A DNA stretch of 64,000 nucleotides from Dryomyza anilis (lineage: Eukaryota > Arthropoda > Insecta > Diptera > Dryomyzidae), in assembly GCA_951804985.1 (NCBI GenBank), contig OX638131.1:107687363-107751362 (forward strand), written 5' to 3'. Each line of letters begins with the position of its first letter. Positions within the stretch are counted from its first letter, which is position 1. This document shows positions 24,471 through 37,565 of this stretch, in pieces. Position numbers and translations under genes: made by a program. Below the pieces are notes generated by a model, which did not search any database, was not told the DNA's origin, and saw only the letters and a list, made by a program, of their open reading frames with translations.

Positions 24471-24632
24471 ATGAGACGACGACGTCGTAGCAAAAGCAAA
24501 CAAAATATGAGCGAAAAAGCCATTAATAATTTGGTAGAAAAAAAGGGAAACATGTTGGATGAACAAAAAAAATATAGAATAGCAGCATCCGGTGTACCAT
24601 GTTTTGGTAATCTACTGAAATGCACCAAATAG
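24471..24632 (+). CDS. Possible small basic ORF (54 codons), unknown
   Basis: From the ATG at 24471 the frame encodes about 53 residues, starting MRRRRRSKSKQNMSEKAINN and ending with a Cys-containing tail GVPCFGNLLKCTK. It follows GGAGGAGGAGG and GCTGCTGCTGCAGG runs typical of fly untranslated regions. An upstream ATG at 24438 would add 11 residues. No homology is recognised. A chance frame is quite possible at this length. Confidence 0.2.
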   Translation: MRRRRRSKSKQNMSEKAINNLVEKKGNMLDEQKKYRIAASGVPCFGNLLKCTK

Positions 24633-24639
24633 CGCAAAA

Positions 24640-26825
24640 TGTCTGGGTGATATAATGAAAAATATTTCAACAAGAGGTCAAATGCAATTAAATTCAGATT
24701 TTCTGAACAAAACTATTAATTAAAGATGAGCTTTAGGTCAACTGGGAGGCATGCCGTTTGTTTTTGGAGACTTTTTTTTGTTAATTAGGCCCAGTAGAAA
24801 TTTTATAAGGTTCTACTTTTTTCACATCCAATTCTTTTTAGAACCCATTCCTGTTCAGATACTCCGGTAGTAACATTTTATATTCCCTTTTCATAAATTT
24901 TTACTTTCTTTTACTGAAATCTACTTCCTTTCTTTACTTTTTTTAATATGATGAGAAAATTTTATTTGCGCCCCAAATAAAATGACAATATTATTATTTT
25001 CCTAATAACTGTGATATATACTCTGTAATATGAATTCAATTCTGTGTTTAACTTGTAGAAGTTATAATTAAATATACGTTTGTATCCATTTTATAAATGG
25101 AAATTTTGAAAACACTATTTATTTCATTGGGTGTTCCAGATACACACCACAATTCTGGAACGGACTACCCTGAAAACATCAGCATTAAAGAAAATCCATA
25201 AAATCAGGAATAAATAAAAATCTTAAAAGTAGAAATATCTGCTAATTTATTAAAAGTCTTATTAAATAATGCATATGTCTTCTCCATACTTTTTCAATTT
25301 ATTTCTCTATTTAATTTTATACTCCTTTTACATCAAAACTACTTCATTTTGTAATATTTTTCAATTTTACTACTTTTTAATCATTTCTACTCCTCAAATT
25401 TTTCAAATTTACTCAGTTTGCAATGGCTAAAAATGTGAACACTGGTCTCATGTTTAAATTTTTATAAATTTTACACTTTTTTTTAAAGTTTTTTGAAATT
25501 TTGTGCATTCATTTCTACAGTTTATAAAATTTTAAGCAATAAATAATTAAAACTAAACAGTAATTATTAACAAAAGATCACTGATGAAACTCAGTAAATT
25601 TCAATAAGTGCAAAAACAGGAAGTTAAACCTAAACGGAAACCACTTAAATTCGATAATATTTGTTAATGCAAAAATTCAACTGTTTTCTCGTTGTACACA
25701 GTAACAATTTAAATTCTTTTGAGCAACTAAAAATATAATAATTAAGTATTACAGCATATACTAATCATAAACAAACATATAATTAGTTTAAGAATGTAAT
25801 AAAAATTTCTAAAAATAACACATGTTTATTATTAGCTACTTAAATACAAAAGAAAACACATTCCACATATTGCATTTGCACCACAAACTAAGAGGCACTT
25901 GTTATATGTGGTATTCTTAAGTTTCTCAACATTTAACTATTTTCTTTGGGAAATTTTCTTTGAAAACATAGACAGTGTGGTAGAGATCAGGTGTGCGCAT
26001 TCGTTGCAAACCACCAGGCAGTGGAGGCAACAACAAGAACACCCTCAAAATATTTACTTTAAATGTTGAAAACACTTCTGGTACATTATTGATTAACAGC
26101 TGAATGTTTAATGGGGGGAAAATGTACAATTATTTAGGGCATATATTGGAAAATTTATGGGAGAATATTTATAACACGATATTATTAAAATGCATCAAAG
26201 TGATTATAAAAGCTGCTTAAATTATACAATTTTTAGATAATACATCGTCATAGTATTTTTTTATAATCTCCAATTAGTAAACAACTTATTTCTTTTCTTA
26301 ACAAGAACTAAATCTATATTTTACAAAATCTAATACAAACTTAGTAATATAAAAAAAAAAAAACATTATTACTTTTCTTGGTATAATAAGAGTTTATTTA
26401 GAACGAAATCAATTTCACAATCGGAGCAATTGTTGTTTTTTATTAACTATAGAATGTTCTTAATATTTCTTAGAAATGTGTTATTTATATTAATTATTTG
26501 TATAGCAAAAACATGACAGAATAGAATATTCTTAAAAAAGTACTTTAAAAAAATCGTATTTTGAGAATCTTTATAATAATTATAATAAATATACAATAAT
26601 TATATTTATTATTAATGAAATATTCAATTTGTAAATTTACAATATTTATTATTTTATCATTTTTGTCAAAAACAGCTTTTAAAGTTTAATTATTATAGAA
26701 ATTAGTTGGTGAATGAAATTAATTTGAATGTCCTATTGAAAAATTGCCATAATTACATCAATTAATAACAATATTTACATTATCGATCAAACAGTCTCAG
26801 ATATACATATAACAATTTTAGTAAT
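24640..26825. other. AT-rich noncoding DNA, no supported gene
   Basis: Long unique AT-rich stretch with T-rich and poly-A runs. A small GC-richer patch at 25975-26045 (GGTAGAGATCAGGTGTGCGC) does not give a protein-like frame. Confidence 0.4.
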
Positions 26826-26831
26826 TCAGTA

Positions 26832-27452
26832 ATTATACCCTACACTAAGAGTGAAAGGGTATATTCAGTTTGGTACGCCGTTTGTAACACCCAGAAGGAA
26901 GCATCTCCGGTATGGAAAAGTAAATATATTCTTGATCAACATGACCTCCTGAGTCGATTTAGCGATGTCCGTCTGTCCGTCTGTCTGTCTGTTGAAATCC
27001 CTACTACTTAAACAATTGAAGAGTTAGATAAATGAAACTTATAATTTAGATTACCTATATATCTACGCTGTATGTGTGAAAAAATTGGCGATATCGGTTC
27101 ATTGTGACCTGTGATCTGACCATTTATATTCAAATACCTCATATTGAATTTACATCTACAGATCAATTTTACTGTATACGTGCTTAGGTAAATTTTGTTG
27201 GTCAAATATATATTGAAATCATGGTCAAATACATGAAAATAATGTTTTCCGCCGATACGACTTGTGGTTCGAAATCGAAATTCGGTACACCTACCCTTTT
27301 GTAAATATAGATATCAAATGAATGGAAATTCTTCAGCGATTGAAAGTTTGTAATTAGTTTCAGGATTCGTATACCCTGGTGACTAATATACCACTTTGAA
27401 TGGTAACCACACATATGTGTAGGGTATTTATAGTCGGCTTAGACCGACTATA
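26832..27452 (+). mobile_element. mini-me-like dispersed repeat, most complete copy
   Basis: It opens ATACCCTACACTAAGAGTGA and includes GAAAGGGTATATTCAGTTTGG, ATATTCTTGATCAACATGAC, TCGATTTAGCGATGTCCGTC and a GTCC/GTCT run. It ends near AGGGTATTTATAGTCGGC. This layout (conserved core followed by GTCY tetranucleotides) matches the dipteran mini-me type. The last 24 bp, 27429-27452, form a near-palindrome with arms TATAGTCGG and CCGACTATA. Minus-strand frames across it are not genes. Confidence 0.6.
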
Positions 27453-28320
27453 ATTTTGATAATCCTAACTATCATAATAACACCAAATTTAAAATTTCCC
27501 ATGTGATTTAACCTTCCCAACTGGTTTGAAATTTTTAAGTTTAGTTCATTTAAAATGAAGATATTTGAAATATTTATAAGAAAAATCAATTACAATAGTT
27601 TTTATAAATAAATTAATACCATGGTTTCTTTTTATAGTTCTATGGACTTTGTTTTAAACAATTTATGTTTTTAAATTGTTCTAAAAACTTTTGGAGACTT
27701 TGTAATATACTCAATTTAATTTGAATTATTATTGTTGATCAAATTTTAAACATATTTTTCTATTTATAAAAATAAAAATCACATGAACAGTCGTTTTTAA
27801 AAATAAATTATATACGTAATGTACATATTCAATTTTTAAAAACAATATTTTAAGCAATTTATGGTTTTAAATTTTGGAGACTTTTTTATATATACGATTT
27901 ATTAATTTTTTTTTATTTATTCTTTTTCATTGTATTAAATATGTTTTTAAGTTTCACTTTAAACCAAACTATCAAACGGTCCTTATAACCACTCGAAATT
28001 CCAAGTTTTATCGTTCTACCTTTTTTCGTTATGTTCTTTTTATCATTTCCAAATACATACTTTTTTGCTCCACGTGAAATAAAAAAAAAACATTTTTAAG
28101 AAAAACGGGATATGAAGCACAAACAAAATAATTCATTAATAATTACGATTCCATTGTATGAAAAATTATATTTTTGTATAAAAAATATATTCTGCAATTA
28201 TTTGCGAACAGAAAAATATTATTTTTTTATATAGACTTTGAGAAATATGAATGTAAACCATCGTCATCGTTTTAGTCGAAATTCAGTCAATGGTATACGG
28301 AGCAAACTAATTCTCAGGTG
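27453..28320. other. AT-rich noncoding DNA, no gene seen
   Basis: No supported frame, promoter or repeat apart from short A/T runs. Confidence 0.4.
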
Positions 28321-28328
28321 ACGAGATA

Positions 28329-28580
28329 TCGTCGTTGTAGAATGAAAAGTCACCAAATACATTTTCAAAATGCCAAATATACATTTACAAAAATCTTTCT
28401 ATATCTGTCAAATGTTAATCGGTGATTCTCCATTTACCACATGTTAAGAAAATGTAAATCTATCAATTGATATTTTAATTTTCAAAATCAATTACTTTTT
28501 ATAATATTAATCAACAAACTTGAAATTTAGGTTTTTCATAAAAATGTATTAGGTGACTTTTCGTTCTACAACGACGATTT
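28329..28580. mobile_element. Small MITE with ATCGTCGTTGTAGAA ends
   Basis: The inverted ends ATCGTCGTTGTAGAATGAAA / TTTCGTTCTACAACGACGAT extend inward through AAGTCACCAAATACATTTT / AAATGTATTAGGTGACTT, enclosing about 250 bp. A further CTACAACGACGTT word at 28640 suggests a neighbouring relic. No open frame. Confidence 0.75.
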
Positions 28581-28859
28581 ATAGCTTTTCTTGAATCTTA
28601 TATAGAAATTTATAAAATTTTATGATTGTCTTTAACTTCTACAACGACGTTACACAAAGTTATTAAAAACATTTCATTTTAAAGAACTCGAAAATATTAA
28701 TTTTAAAACTCACCTCAATTTATTTGCTGGATATATTCGGTAAAAATCAAAATCTCGATGTACACTGCTGTTTTAAAATGTTTGAAAGCAATTAGAAATT
28801 GCAAAAAAAAATAACTAATTAATAAAATTGCTTTATAATTTTGAAAAATAAATATTTCA

Positions 28860-29960
28860 TAATTAATTTATTTGCATTTTCAAGACGCCGAACAACTAAA
28901 AAACACACACCCACGAATTAAAATAATTTAAGAGCTGATTTGTTTTTTCGTGACGTTTACACAAAAAGCAAGAAGTGTGTAGATATGAATATGTGCAAAA
29001 AAAAAACAAAGGGTGGCAACCTTGCAAAAGGTAGAACTGCAAAATATAAAAAGAACAAAGCAAGATATACGGACAGATATTTCAAGAGATAGCCAAGCCA
29101 ACAATACAGTTTTAGCTGAAAAGACAGACCAACGGTTAGACAGACAATTGAACAGATTGTGCATGGGCATCTGGATAAACACACAGCGACGACGACAACG
29201 ACAGCATTAAGAATTTTAATAAAATTCTCCAATGGAGACTTTTTGTGAAAAATTCTACAATCTGGCAACGACGTCTACTTGCACAAAATAAATATTGCAA
29301 AAATGCTGTCATTGAAAATGCAAAGTAATTAATTTAATTCACAAAAATAAAAAAATCATTTTATTTTTCACAATTATTTCACACGCATTATTTTTTCACA
29401 TAGTTTTTTATTTACACATTTTCCACTCACTTCGTTTACGATTATTTTTTTCGTTTTTTTTCTTTCTCTTCTACTACGTCGCACACTGTGTTTTGTGTAT
29501 GCTTTTGAATTCTAATTTATTTTTTAATATTTTTCAATTGCTCTTTCACCACTTTAGCAAAATCAAATTTTATTTTTTTCGTTTCTCTGTTTTAATTCTT
29601 TTAATTTTATTTCAACTGTATTTAGCCAGACACTGTTTTCTTTTCAAGCAATTGCATTGATTTGCCCGTTTTTTTTGCGTTTTTACAACTTGAAAATTAT
29701 TATTTTCTTTTCCTTAACAAACACTAAAAAAAATTAATTCCATCCGCGTCTGCTATGAATTTGTTCACTCCGCTATTTTGACAAATCGATCCGCCATTTG
29801 TTTCTCAACTGACGGCGCTTCATTTCATTCATCCAGTTCTTCTTTGCATTTTTCTCTTTTCGAATAGTTTCTTCGAATTTTCGAACTTCGGCTTCGAATA
29901 TTGTTTTTGACAACCCAACAGCTGTTTTATTTTTTCACTTTTCTTTCGTGCTCTTTTTCT
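28860..29960. promoter_or_regulatory. Possible promoter / 5' UTR region, orientation unclear
   Basis: Less AT-rich than surroundings. 28990-29215 on the plus strand has untranslated-leader-like composition (ACAGCGACGACGACAACGAC). 29750-29850 carries CAAATCGATCCGCCATTTG and CAACTGACGGCGCTTC, promoter-like on either strand. The frames crossing it start at non-ATG codons or are compositionally poor, so no CDS is called. Confidence 0.25.
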
Positions 29961-31260
29961 AATAATGAAATATTTACAAATGTAGTAAATTCATTTTATT
30001 TTAATAATTATAATAAACAGAGACAATTTAAAGTTGTCTCTAAAAATAAATTCAACTTTTTGACAGATTTCGTATAGGATAAATTGTGAAAACAGCGATA
30101 TTAAAAATTGTCTATATTGAATGTTTTGTTGTTTGCAGCAAATTTTTAAAATTCAGTCGAAACTTCTAAATTTTTTAAAAATTTATTTGTGTTTTTATAC
30201 TCTGAAGCATTTTATTATTGTATTAGGTGTCAAAAATTATTGTATTTGGGAAAAAATTATTGTATCTTCAGTTTGAAAAAATTGTCTGTTCGCCCGTTTG
30301 CTTAATGTGGGAGTTTGTCGGAAATGAGATGGCAAAAGTGAGTGGAAGGTGAAATACTAAAAAATAGTTATTGAAGAAAATGGTAGCAGACATCGTGGGA
30401 AATCGAATGGTACTCTTTGAAGTGGTTCATGATCCCCAAAATGAGTCTATAAACAATTTTTTTTTGTCATCAAAAATTTATCTTAAAAAAAATTGGATTA
30501 TAAATTGGGTTTTGACCTCTTTTGAGAATCATGGAGCACTACAAATGGTACCATTAGTCATAATATATCCGCTATCGATTTACAAAATAAAAAAGTTTGG
30601 TCATAAATGGAGTTTTGATCATCTTTTGGAGGTTATGAACCAAATGACACCGTCTCGCATCCAACGATATGGGCTACCGATTTCTGCAATAAAATAATGT
30701 TTCGGTATTTTTCACTCCGCCCAAATTTTCCAACCCACTTTTGTCAAACCACTTGTATAATATTTATTAAAATAAATTATTGGACATATCTAATAAATTA
30801 AACACACTAGTTTAAAAATTAATGATTAATAATATTACGATATGAAAAACATTGTATAAATCCATGACAGGATTGTATATTGCATCGCCACAAAAATTAT
30901 TGCATAAATACAGTAAGTATTGTAACGTTGGCATCACTGCTTGGCTTGCAGAGAGCAGGGTGTTGCCATTTGTTTTCATTGAATTTCGAACTAGCGGATT
31001 AGTTTGCTCTTTGCTCCATAGACTATGGACCATAGTTGCCAGTTTGTGGAAATTTTTAGTACCTGTGGGAATTTTTTTTGGCTGTGGAATTTTTTTCCCA
31101 CAGTTTTTTTATGTAACTCAATTTAAGATCACACTAAATGTAAATTTAATGCTATCAACATTTCGAACGAACCGATTTTCAAAGTGAAAATAGGATCAGT
31201 GATGGCGTTAATTCAAAAATAAGTCAGTGCCTCTTTTAAAATAATAGAAAGTGTTCGTTG
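29960..31260. other. Noncoding DNA, no supported gene
   Basis: Contains a frame at 30371-30697 that starts at TTG and lacks any recognisable domain, and a frame at 30852-31187 overlapping a minus-strand frame. Neither is protein-like. A GGGAATTTTTTTTGGCTGTG / GTGGAATTTTTTTCCCACAG inverted word pair lies at 31067-31103. Confidence 0.35.
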
Positions 31261-31272
31261 TTTAAGGTAAAA

Positions 31273-31682
31273 ATGAGTGGACGTAGAAAGCTTCCCAAGA
31301 CTCCACAACCTGAAGACATTTCAGGATTATTTAGGAAGTCGTGGTAAGTTGTTGTTTTCTTTTTAATAAATTAAAAAAAAGAAAAAAAATACAAATGTGG
31401 AAAAATAAAAGAAACATGTATTTGTGTTTCAACATCAAAATTTGCACAAGTTGCAACAAAAATATTGCTGTTGTAGAATCTTTGGCAACAACACTCGCTG
31501 CATTAGCACTTTTGTAACAAACAGATATCCATTATAATGAAAACAGTTCATCCGACAGCATTGTCGAGTTGAAAAATAGTGAACTGTATCGCTTAAATAT
31601 GGAAATCGATACATCAAACGCAGTTGACGATGAGTATTTGCAAGAGATTCAAAAAAAAAAATTAAATAAACATTTTAAATAA
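31273..31682 (+). CDS. Candidate two-exon small gene, 68 codons, unknown function
   Basis: Exon 1 (31273-31343) starts in the context AAAAATGAG and reads MSGRRKLPKTPQPEDISGLF plus three residues before a strong GTAAGT donor at 31344. Exon 2 can start at 31547 after AAAACAG. The phase-2 junction then restores an open frame, beginning SSDSIVELKNSELYRLNMEI, to a TAA at 31680-31682, giving 68 residues. AATAAA-type signals follow. An initiator-like TCAGTG lies at 31222. The acceptor lacks a good pyrimidine tract, and alternative acceptors upstream would place a stop at the junction. The peptide is charged, soluble in character, and unlike any family I can name. It could be a truncated derivative of a longer gene or transposon. 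Confidence 0.35.
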
Positions 31683-31689
31683 AATGATT

Positions 31690-32570
31690 TAAAATAAATT
31701 GTTAAACTTTATATTATTTTTACAATTAATTTAGCATTTGCAAATAATAACACTCTTTCGAGACCCTACATTTGTTCAATATTTTTATTAGGATTTTTAT
31801 TAATTTTGTGGTAAATTTTAAATGTATGCAATAATATTCTAAGTGTTTTTTAATTGCCATGTGACTTTTATGTTCATATTTAATTCATTTAAGAATTTTC
31901 TAGGTATTTTTAAATTGATCTTGTATATTTGAGTTAATTTTACTTTCTGTGGTATTTTTGTGGTAATTTTTAATGACTGTGGGAATTTTGTGGTGATTTT
32001 CATGTGCTATGGGAATTTTTGTGGTAATTTTCATATGCTGTGGGAATTAAATCAACCAAAATTACCACGTGAGAATTTTTCATAAGTCATATGGGAAAAA
32101 GGTATTTATTTTTATTTATCGTGTGGATTTTGGTTGGCAACTATGCCATGGACATAGTTGCCAGGTCTTTATCGCACAGAAAATACTTTTATCCCACGAC
32201 AGAAATATACCACTGAAAATACCATATGGTATTTATACACAAAAAAATACATTTGTAATTAAAAAATAGCTGAAAATATCCCTCGCTGTTTAAAATATAC
32301 CATAAAATTCCATTAATAAAAAAATACAACGAAATTGGAAGACCAAACTAAATTGTTTGGTTTTCATTCTATCGATATTCGTAATTCCACAAAGTTGGTA
32401 ATCAGCGTTACCAATAATCAAAATTGAGAAATTGTCCATATAAATTTATATCAAAAGTGGACAACTATCTTAAGTTGACCATTATTTTTTGATTATTTGT
32501 AACACTGAATAAGTGTGTTTGCTCTAATCCAATTTAGTTCAGTTAAGATTGCTAGAAATTTTGCTAAATG
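31690..32570. repeat. Noncoding DNA with a degenerate GTGGGAATTTT repeat
   Basis: From 31900 to 32060 the word GTGGTAATTTTYATG / TGTGGGAATTTT repeats about every 30 bp. Beyond that there is MITE-like debris (32340-32570, words AAACTAAATTGTTTGG and TTACCAATAATCAAAATTG). No gene. Confidence 0.4.
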
Positions 32571-32578
32571 GAATACTA

Positions 32579-32660
32579 AGGGTGTGTGTGCGAATTCAAC
32601 TAAATAGCTGACTAAACTAAGTTGAACGGGTTTTCATTCGATCTTCATCCGCACACGAAT
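32579..32660. mobile_element. Left-end fragment of the GGGTGTGTGCGA MITE
   Basis: AGGGTGTGTGTGCGAATTCA, then ACTAAATAGCTGACTAAACT and GGGTTTTCATTCGATC, matching the left part of the copies at 15.9-17.2 kb. The element is cut off after about 80 bp. Confidence 0.7.
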
Positions 32661-34800
32661 GAAAGAATTAATTATTTATTATTAATTTAATTATTTATTA
32701 GAGCATGTAATCGAACAAATAATTTTTTTATAAATGTCAAAATTTTATTTTGTCAAAATTTCATTTTATTTGGCACAGCATAAATGGGATTTTTTTAAAT
32801 CTCACAAAAATTGTATTTAACTTATTTTCATCGAGTAAAAAGTCGACTACTATTTTAAGTTAAACATTATTTTTTAATTATTGGTAACGTTGCTTGTATT
32901 AAAATATGGGATGGGCATCGACTTTTGGATTGAAATTGTTTCAGAAAATTATAAGAATTTATTTTCTACATTACCAATAATCAAAAAAAAAAAAATGTCC
33001 AACTTTAGATAGTAATCGACTTTTGACATATGGAAGATTTGCCATAAAGTCGTCAATTTGTTCAATTTTTGACATATTTTTAATTAAAATCTAGACTGGC
33101 CTGTAACAGTGTCCAAATTAGAATATTTTATTTTAAAATTATTTATGAAATAAATTTTTACGAAATAATGCATATTTTTTCTTGAAAGCTCATTAAATTT
33201 TCTATGATACCTCATTCGTTCGATGAATATGTGGCTACCTTCAAATAGTCAGGATCTATTGAAACTTGATTCTCGGTAACCAGATCATTAAGAAGTTAAA
33301 TATTTTACACAAACAAAATTTGAACCAAATCCATTTGAAAAAAGTTAGGTGGCCTTTCTGACATGAAATGCCCCATTTATAAACTCTTGGTCCGTTTATC
33401 TGTTTTTCCTTCTGGTTCCTGCATCACGTCTAATCTGCTGAACCGATTATACTGAAATGTTAATACAGGGTGTTTGGTTCATCGATGAGGTGATTCTATA
33501 TTTCAAAAAAATAAGAAAATGTAAATAAAAATGTCCTATTTTGTACCCAGTTTAAGATACAGAGTGTTTAGTAAATGCATATTACTTACATAGCCTATTC
33601 AAGAAAATTGGTTATAAATTTTAATCTGTCTGACAATTAAATTACCTTTCCAATGGTATATCACGTTCTTTTTTAAATTGTACGTAAAGTTGAATTTTAC
33701 AAAAATAAAAATACAAATTTTGAATTTGTCATCGATTTTCTCAAAATTTGTGGTAAAAAAACCACAAAAAATACAATAAAACAAACAAACACAAAATGAA
33801 AAGAAAAAACACAAAGGTAATCTCAAATATAAAATAAAAAACATCAAAAAGAATAGAAAAATAAATAAAATTAAAACATAAAAGGATAAAACATAAAAAA
33901 ATGAAAAAATCAAAAGAGACAAAAACAAAAGTTAAAAAAAAAATCAAAATGAGCACTAACAAAATATCAAACATAAAGTAAAAATACGAAAATAACAAAA
34001 AAAATATCACCGACTATAAAATATAAAATTTAATAACAATTAAACCTCATTTTTATTAAGATCAGTATACATTTTTATATGAATTCATTTTATAGTATAA
34101 CCGGGTACAAAATAGAGTTAAAATTAGGTGAAATTCTACTAAAAACTTTCAAATGTAGAACATTATTTCAAAATAAATCTACTTGTTAAGTAAAATTTTT
34201 GTTTCAAGAAAAAGGTTTTTTTTTTAGAAGCAAAACTAATTTTAATCAACGATCAAAAATGTTTAGTTTGTTTAAATCTTTCCGCTATTAAATTAATAAA
34301 AAATTATATCAATTATATTTGGTTTTTTCGCCAATATTTTAAAGCATGCATCTTCAAAGTCGGAGAAAAATAAATAATAAAAAATTGTCGTAATTAAAAC
34401 AGATTTAGATTTTATTTTTAATTATTTTAAGAATCAAATACGAAGAAGATGATGTGAAAGAAAATCTAAGTGATGATATTATTAACGAAGAAGATGGTGA
34501 AAGAATATCGATGTGAAGACATTATCATTATTGACGAAGAAACCGGGTGACTCAGAAAAAGAAAAATATGTTTGAAGACATTATTACGAAGAAATCGGGT
34601 GACACAGAAATGAAAAACGATAACAAGTATTTTAACAAATTCATACTAATATTTTTTGATTGCATAAAATTACTAAAAAGGTGGATGTATTCACTATGTT
34701 TGAAAATTTTCGAAGTTACGCTATTCTCAAAAGTTAATATAGTTTAAGTTCGAATATGGTATGTTGAAAAAATATGAATGGTTCAAATACATGGTCTTCT
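32661..34800. other. AT-rich noncoding DNA including an A-rich simple tract
   Basis: 33740-34010 is an A-rich, simple-sequence tract (ACACAAAATGAAAAGAAAAA type). The long minus-strand Phe/Leu frames over it are artefacts. 34440-34560 holds acidic GAAGAAGATGAT-type sequence in short frames without support. No gene is called. Confidence 0.4.
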
Positions 34801-34809
34801 TTTTTCATT

Positions 34810-36600
34810 TAACGTGATAACTGAAGGTAAGCAAAGGGCCATATCTTCTAAACGGAGCGTCCTAGGAAATCCAAAATAGGCGCATTTTTTAAAGACTTCA
34901 AAGTCAATTTTTTTTTGTAAATTTCATTTCAAAGAGATTTCAAAGCCAATTATGTGATAGGTGATTTGTCAAAGATTTCTTTAAATGGCCATATCTTCTA
35001 AACGAAGCATCCTATAGGGTCCAAAGTAGGCACATTTTACAGAGATTCCTGTAAATTTCATTAAATTCGACTGGGAGAAATCAGGTGATTTGTCAAAGAT
35101 TGGCCATTTCTAATAAACGGAGCGACCTAGACCTAGGGAAAGTAGACACATTTTATAGAGATTTCAAAGTAAATTATATTTAATTCGACCGGGTGGTTTG
35201 ATAGAAATCGGATGATTTGTCAAAGATTTTTTTAATTGGCTATATCTTTTAAATGGTGTCTCCTAGAGGGTCCAAAGTAGGCGCATTTAATTTTAAAGTC
35301 AATTTTTTCCTGTGAATTTCATTAAATTTGCCAGAGTGGTTTGAGAAAAGTAATGCGATTTGTCAAAGATTTCTTTATTGGGCCATATCTTTTAAACGGA
35401 GTTTAGTGAATCCAAAATAGGCACTTTTTAAAAAGATTTCAAAGTCAATTTTTTTTTGTAAATTTCATTCCAAAGAGGTTTCAAAGTCAATTATGTGATA
35501 GGTGATTTGTCAAAGATTTCTTTAATTGCCATATATTTTAAACGGAGTTTAGAGGGTCAAAGGTCCATATTTTGTTAACGAAGCGTCCTAGAGGATCCAA
35601 AGTAGGCGCTTTTATAGAGATTTCAATTTTGGTTTATCTCCAAATTTTATGAAATTCACCCGAATCATTTGGAAGAAATTAGGTGATTTTTCAAAGATTT
35701 CTTTATTTGGCGATATCTTTAAAACGGAGCATTGGACCCTCTACAAAGTAGGCGCATTTAATAGAGATTCCTGTAAATTTCAAGTAGGCACATTTTATAG
35801 AGATTTCAAAGTAAATTTTATTAAATTCGACCGGGTGGTTTGGTAGAAATCAGGTGATTTGTCAAAGATATTTTTAATTGGCCATATCTTTTAAACGGAG
35901 TCTCCTATATGGTCCAAAGTAGGCGTATTTAATTTCAAAGTAAATATTTTCATGTGAATTTCATTAAATTCGCCAGAGTGGTTTAAGAAAAATAAGATGA
36001 TTGGTCAAAGATTTCTTTAATGGGCCATATCTATTAAAAGGAGTTTAGAGAATCCAAAGTAGGCGCTTTTTATGGAGATTTCAAAGTTTGTGAGAAATTA
36101 GGTGATTTGTCAAAGATTTTTTAATTGGACATATCTTTTAAACGGAGCGACCTAGGGTCCAAAGTAGGCATATTTTGTAGAGATTCCTAAAATTCATTAA
36201 ATTCGACCGGGAGAAATCAGGTGATTTGTCAAATATTGGCCATATCTATTAAACGGGCAACCTAGAAGGTGCAAAGTAGGCACATTTTACAGAGATTTCA
36301 AAATCAATCTTTTCTTGTAAATTTCATTAAATTCGTCAGAGTGGTTTGAGATATGTTAGGTGATTTGTCAAAAATATCTTAATTGGACATATCTTCTAGA
36401 GGGTCCAAAGTAGGTACGTTTTATAAAGATTTCAAAGTTTTTTCGTCATGAATCATGTGATTTGTCAAAGAGGCCTACTTTGGACTCTTATTTTATAGAG
36501 ACTCAAAGTCAATTTATTCCAGTTTTTTTGTTAAAGATTTCTTTAAATGGTCATATCTTGTAAACGGAGCGTCCTAGAGGATCCAAAGTGATTTAATTTT
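34810..36600 (+). repeat. Degenerate tandem repeat with 125-180-bp irregular period
   Basis: About a dozen imperfect units share GTGATTTGTCAAAGATTTC, TTGGCCATATCTTTTAAACG, GAGCGTCCTAGAGGGTCC, AAAGTAGGCGCATTTTATAG and AATTTCATTAAATTCGACCG. The GTGATTTGTC anchor recurs at 34961, 35085, about 35212, 35354 and 35502, so the period varies by internal deletion. Units are diverged, unlike the homogeneous arrays elsewhere. No open frame. Confidence 0.85.
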
Positions 36601-36828
36601 TTGTCTTAATTTGAATTTGTAAATTTTAATCGGGTATTTATCAGTTTGTGAGTAAATTGTGTGACTTTTTTTTAATTCAATTTATTTTCAACGAATTTCA
36701 GAGTTGCCATTTTGAAAAATCAATATTTATATGACAATATTTTAAAATATTATTTTAATACATTTTTTACTTACAGGAGTCAACTAAAACCTCCAGTTTA
36801 CATTTTTTTGAACAACGGTAACGTCATG

Positions 36829-37080
36829 CTAAATAAAATTCAAAAGAGCGCACTTTGCGAGAGCAATATAAAAAGAGAGCGAAAGCCTCGAATATGCCGG
36901 CACTGATAGTATTGCCAGCAAATCATGGAAAAAGGACATTCTGAAAACACTACACAAACTGGCACACAATATACTAACACAAACAACAGGAGCCAAGGAC
37001 ATGCGTTGCCAAGAGAGTGGACTGCATAAAATAGAAGAGCGAGAGAGCACGAAGCTTTCACCCACATTTAGCTACCTTCT
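36829..37080. promoter_or_regulatory. Possible TATA promoter with GAGAG motifs
   Basis: GCGAGAGCAATATAAAAAGA (TATAAAAA at 36867-36874) sits among GAGAG words (GAGAGCGAAAGCC; AGAGCGAGAGAGCACG), resembling GAGA-factor-type fly promoters. GC content is raised from 36830 to 37080. Minus-strand frames covering it have no recognised domain. Direction is plus if the TATA box is real. Confidence 0.3.
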
Positions 37081-37560
37081 TATCAACAAAAAACTGGAAC
37101 AAATTTGCACCTGCTGGAAACTGGAACTTTGGAATGTTGTAACAACAACACAAAAACAACAACAATAACTATAGTGAAAAGAATGGGAGAAAATAAAACA
37201 AGAAAAAATTAAATCAAAGCTTTTTCGAACAACCCTACGTCACAACACTCAGGGTTGTCGTTGCATAAAAATTAAAAAACGGTACAATTTCTTTTGTGCC
37301 CACAAAAGCAAGAGTTTCCTAAAATAATATCACATAATTAACAGAACCTGATTTTTACTGCTGATTTTGACACAATTATTCAAAGAAAATTATTTGAAAT
37401 GAAACAAAGTGGAACAAAAAATAAAAAGGGACTCGAAAGCGCTCGAGAATTCGGAGTATGCTCTCTAAATTATAAATTAAACGTATCATTTTTCATTATA
37501 CTTAAAATCTTCAAATTACTACATAAAATTGAAATTTTTGGTCAACATTTGGGTTTTCTG
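37081..37560. other. Noncoding DNA, possible 5' leader
   Basis: A-rich leader-like sequence with AACAACAACA runs, no supported frame. Confidence 0.3.
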
Positions 37561-37565
37561 GGAGC

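Noticed and set aside
30371..30697. 108-codon plus-strand frame as a gene
   Set aside because: It starts at TTG, shows no recognisable motif and lacks splice or promoter signals.
33599..34010. Minus-strand hydrophobic frames of 109 and 89 codons resembling membrane proteins
   Set aside because: Phe/Leu content comes from A-rich simple sequence; two overlapping frames are equally open.
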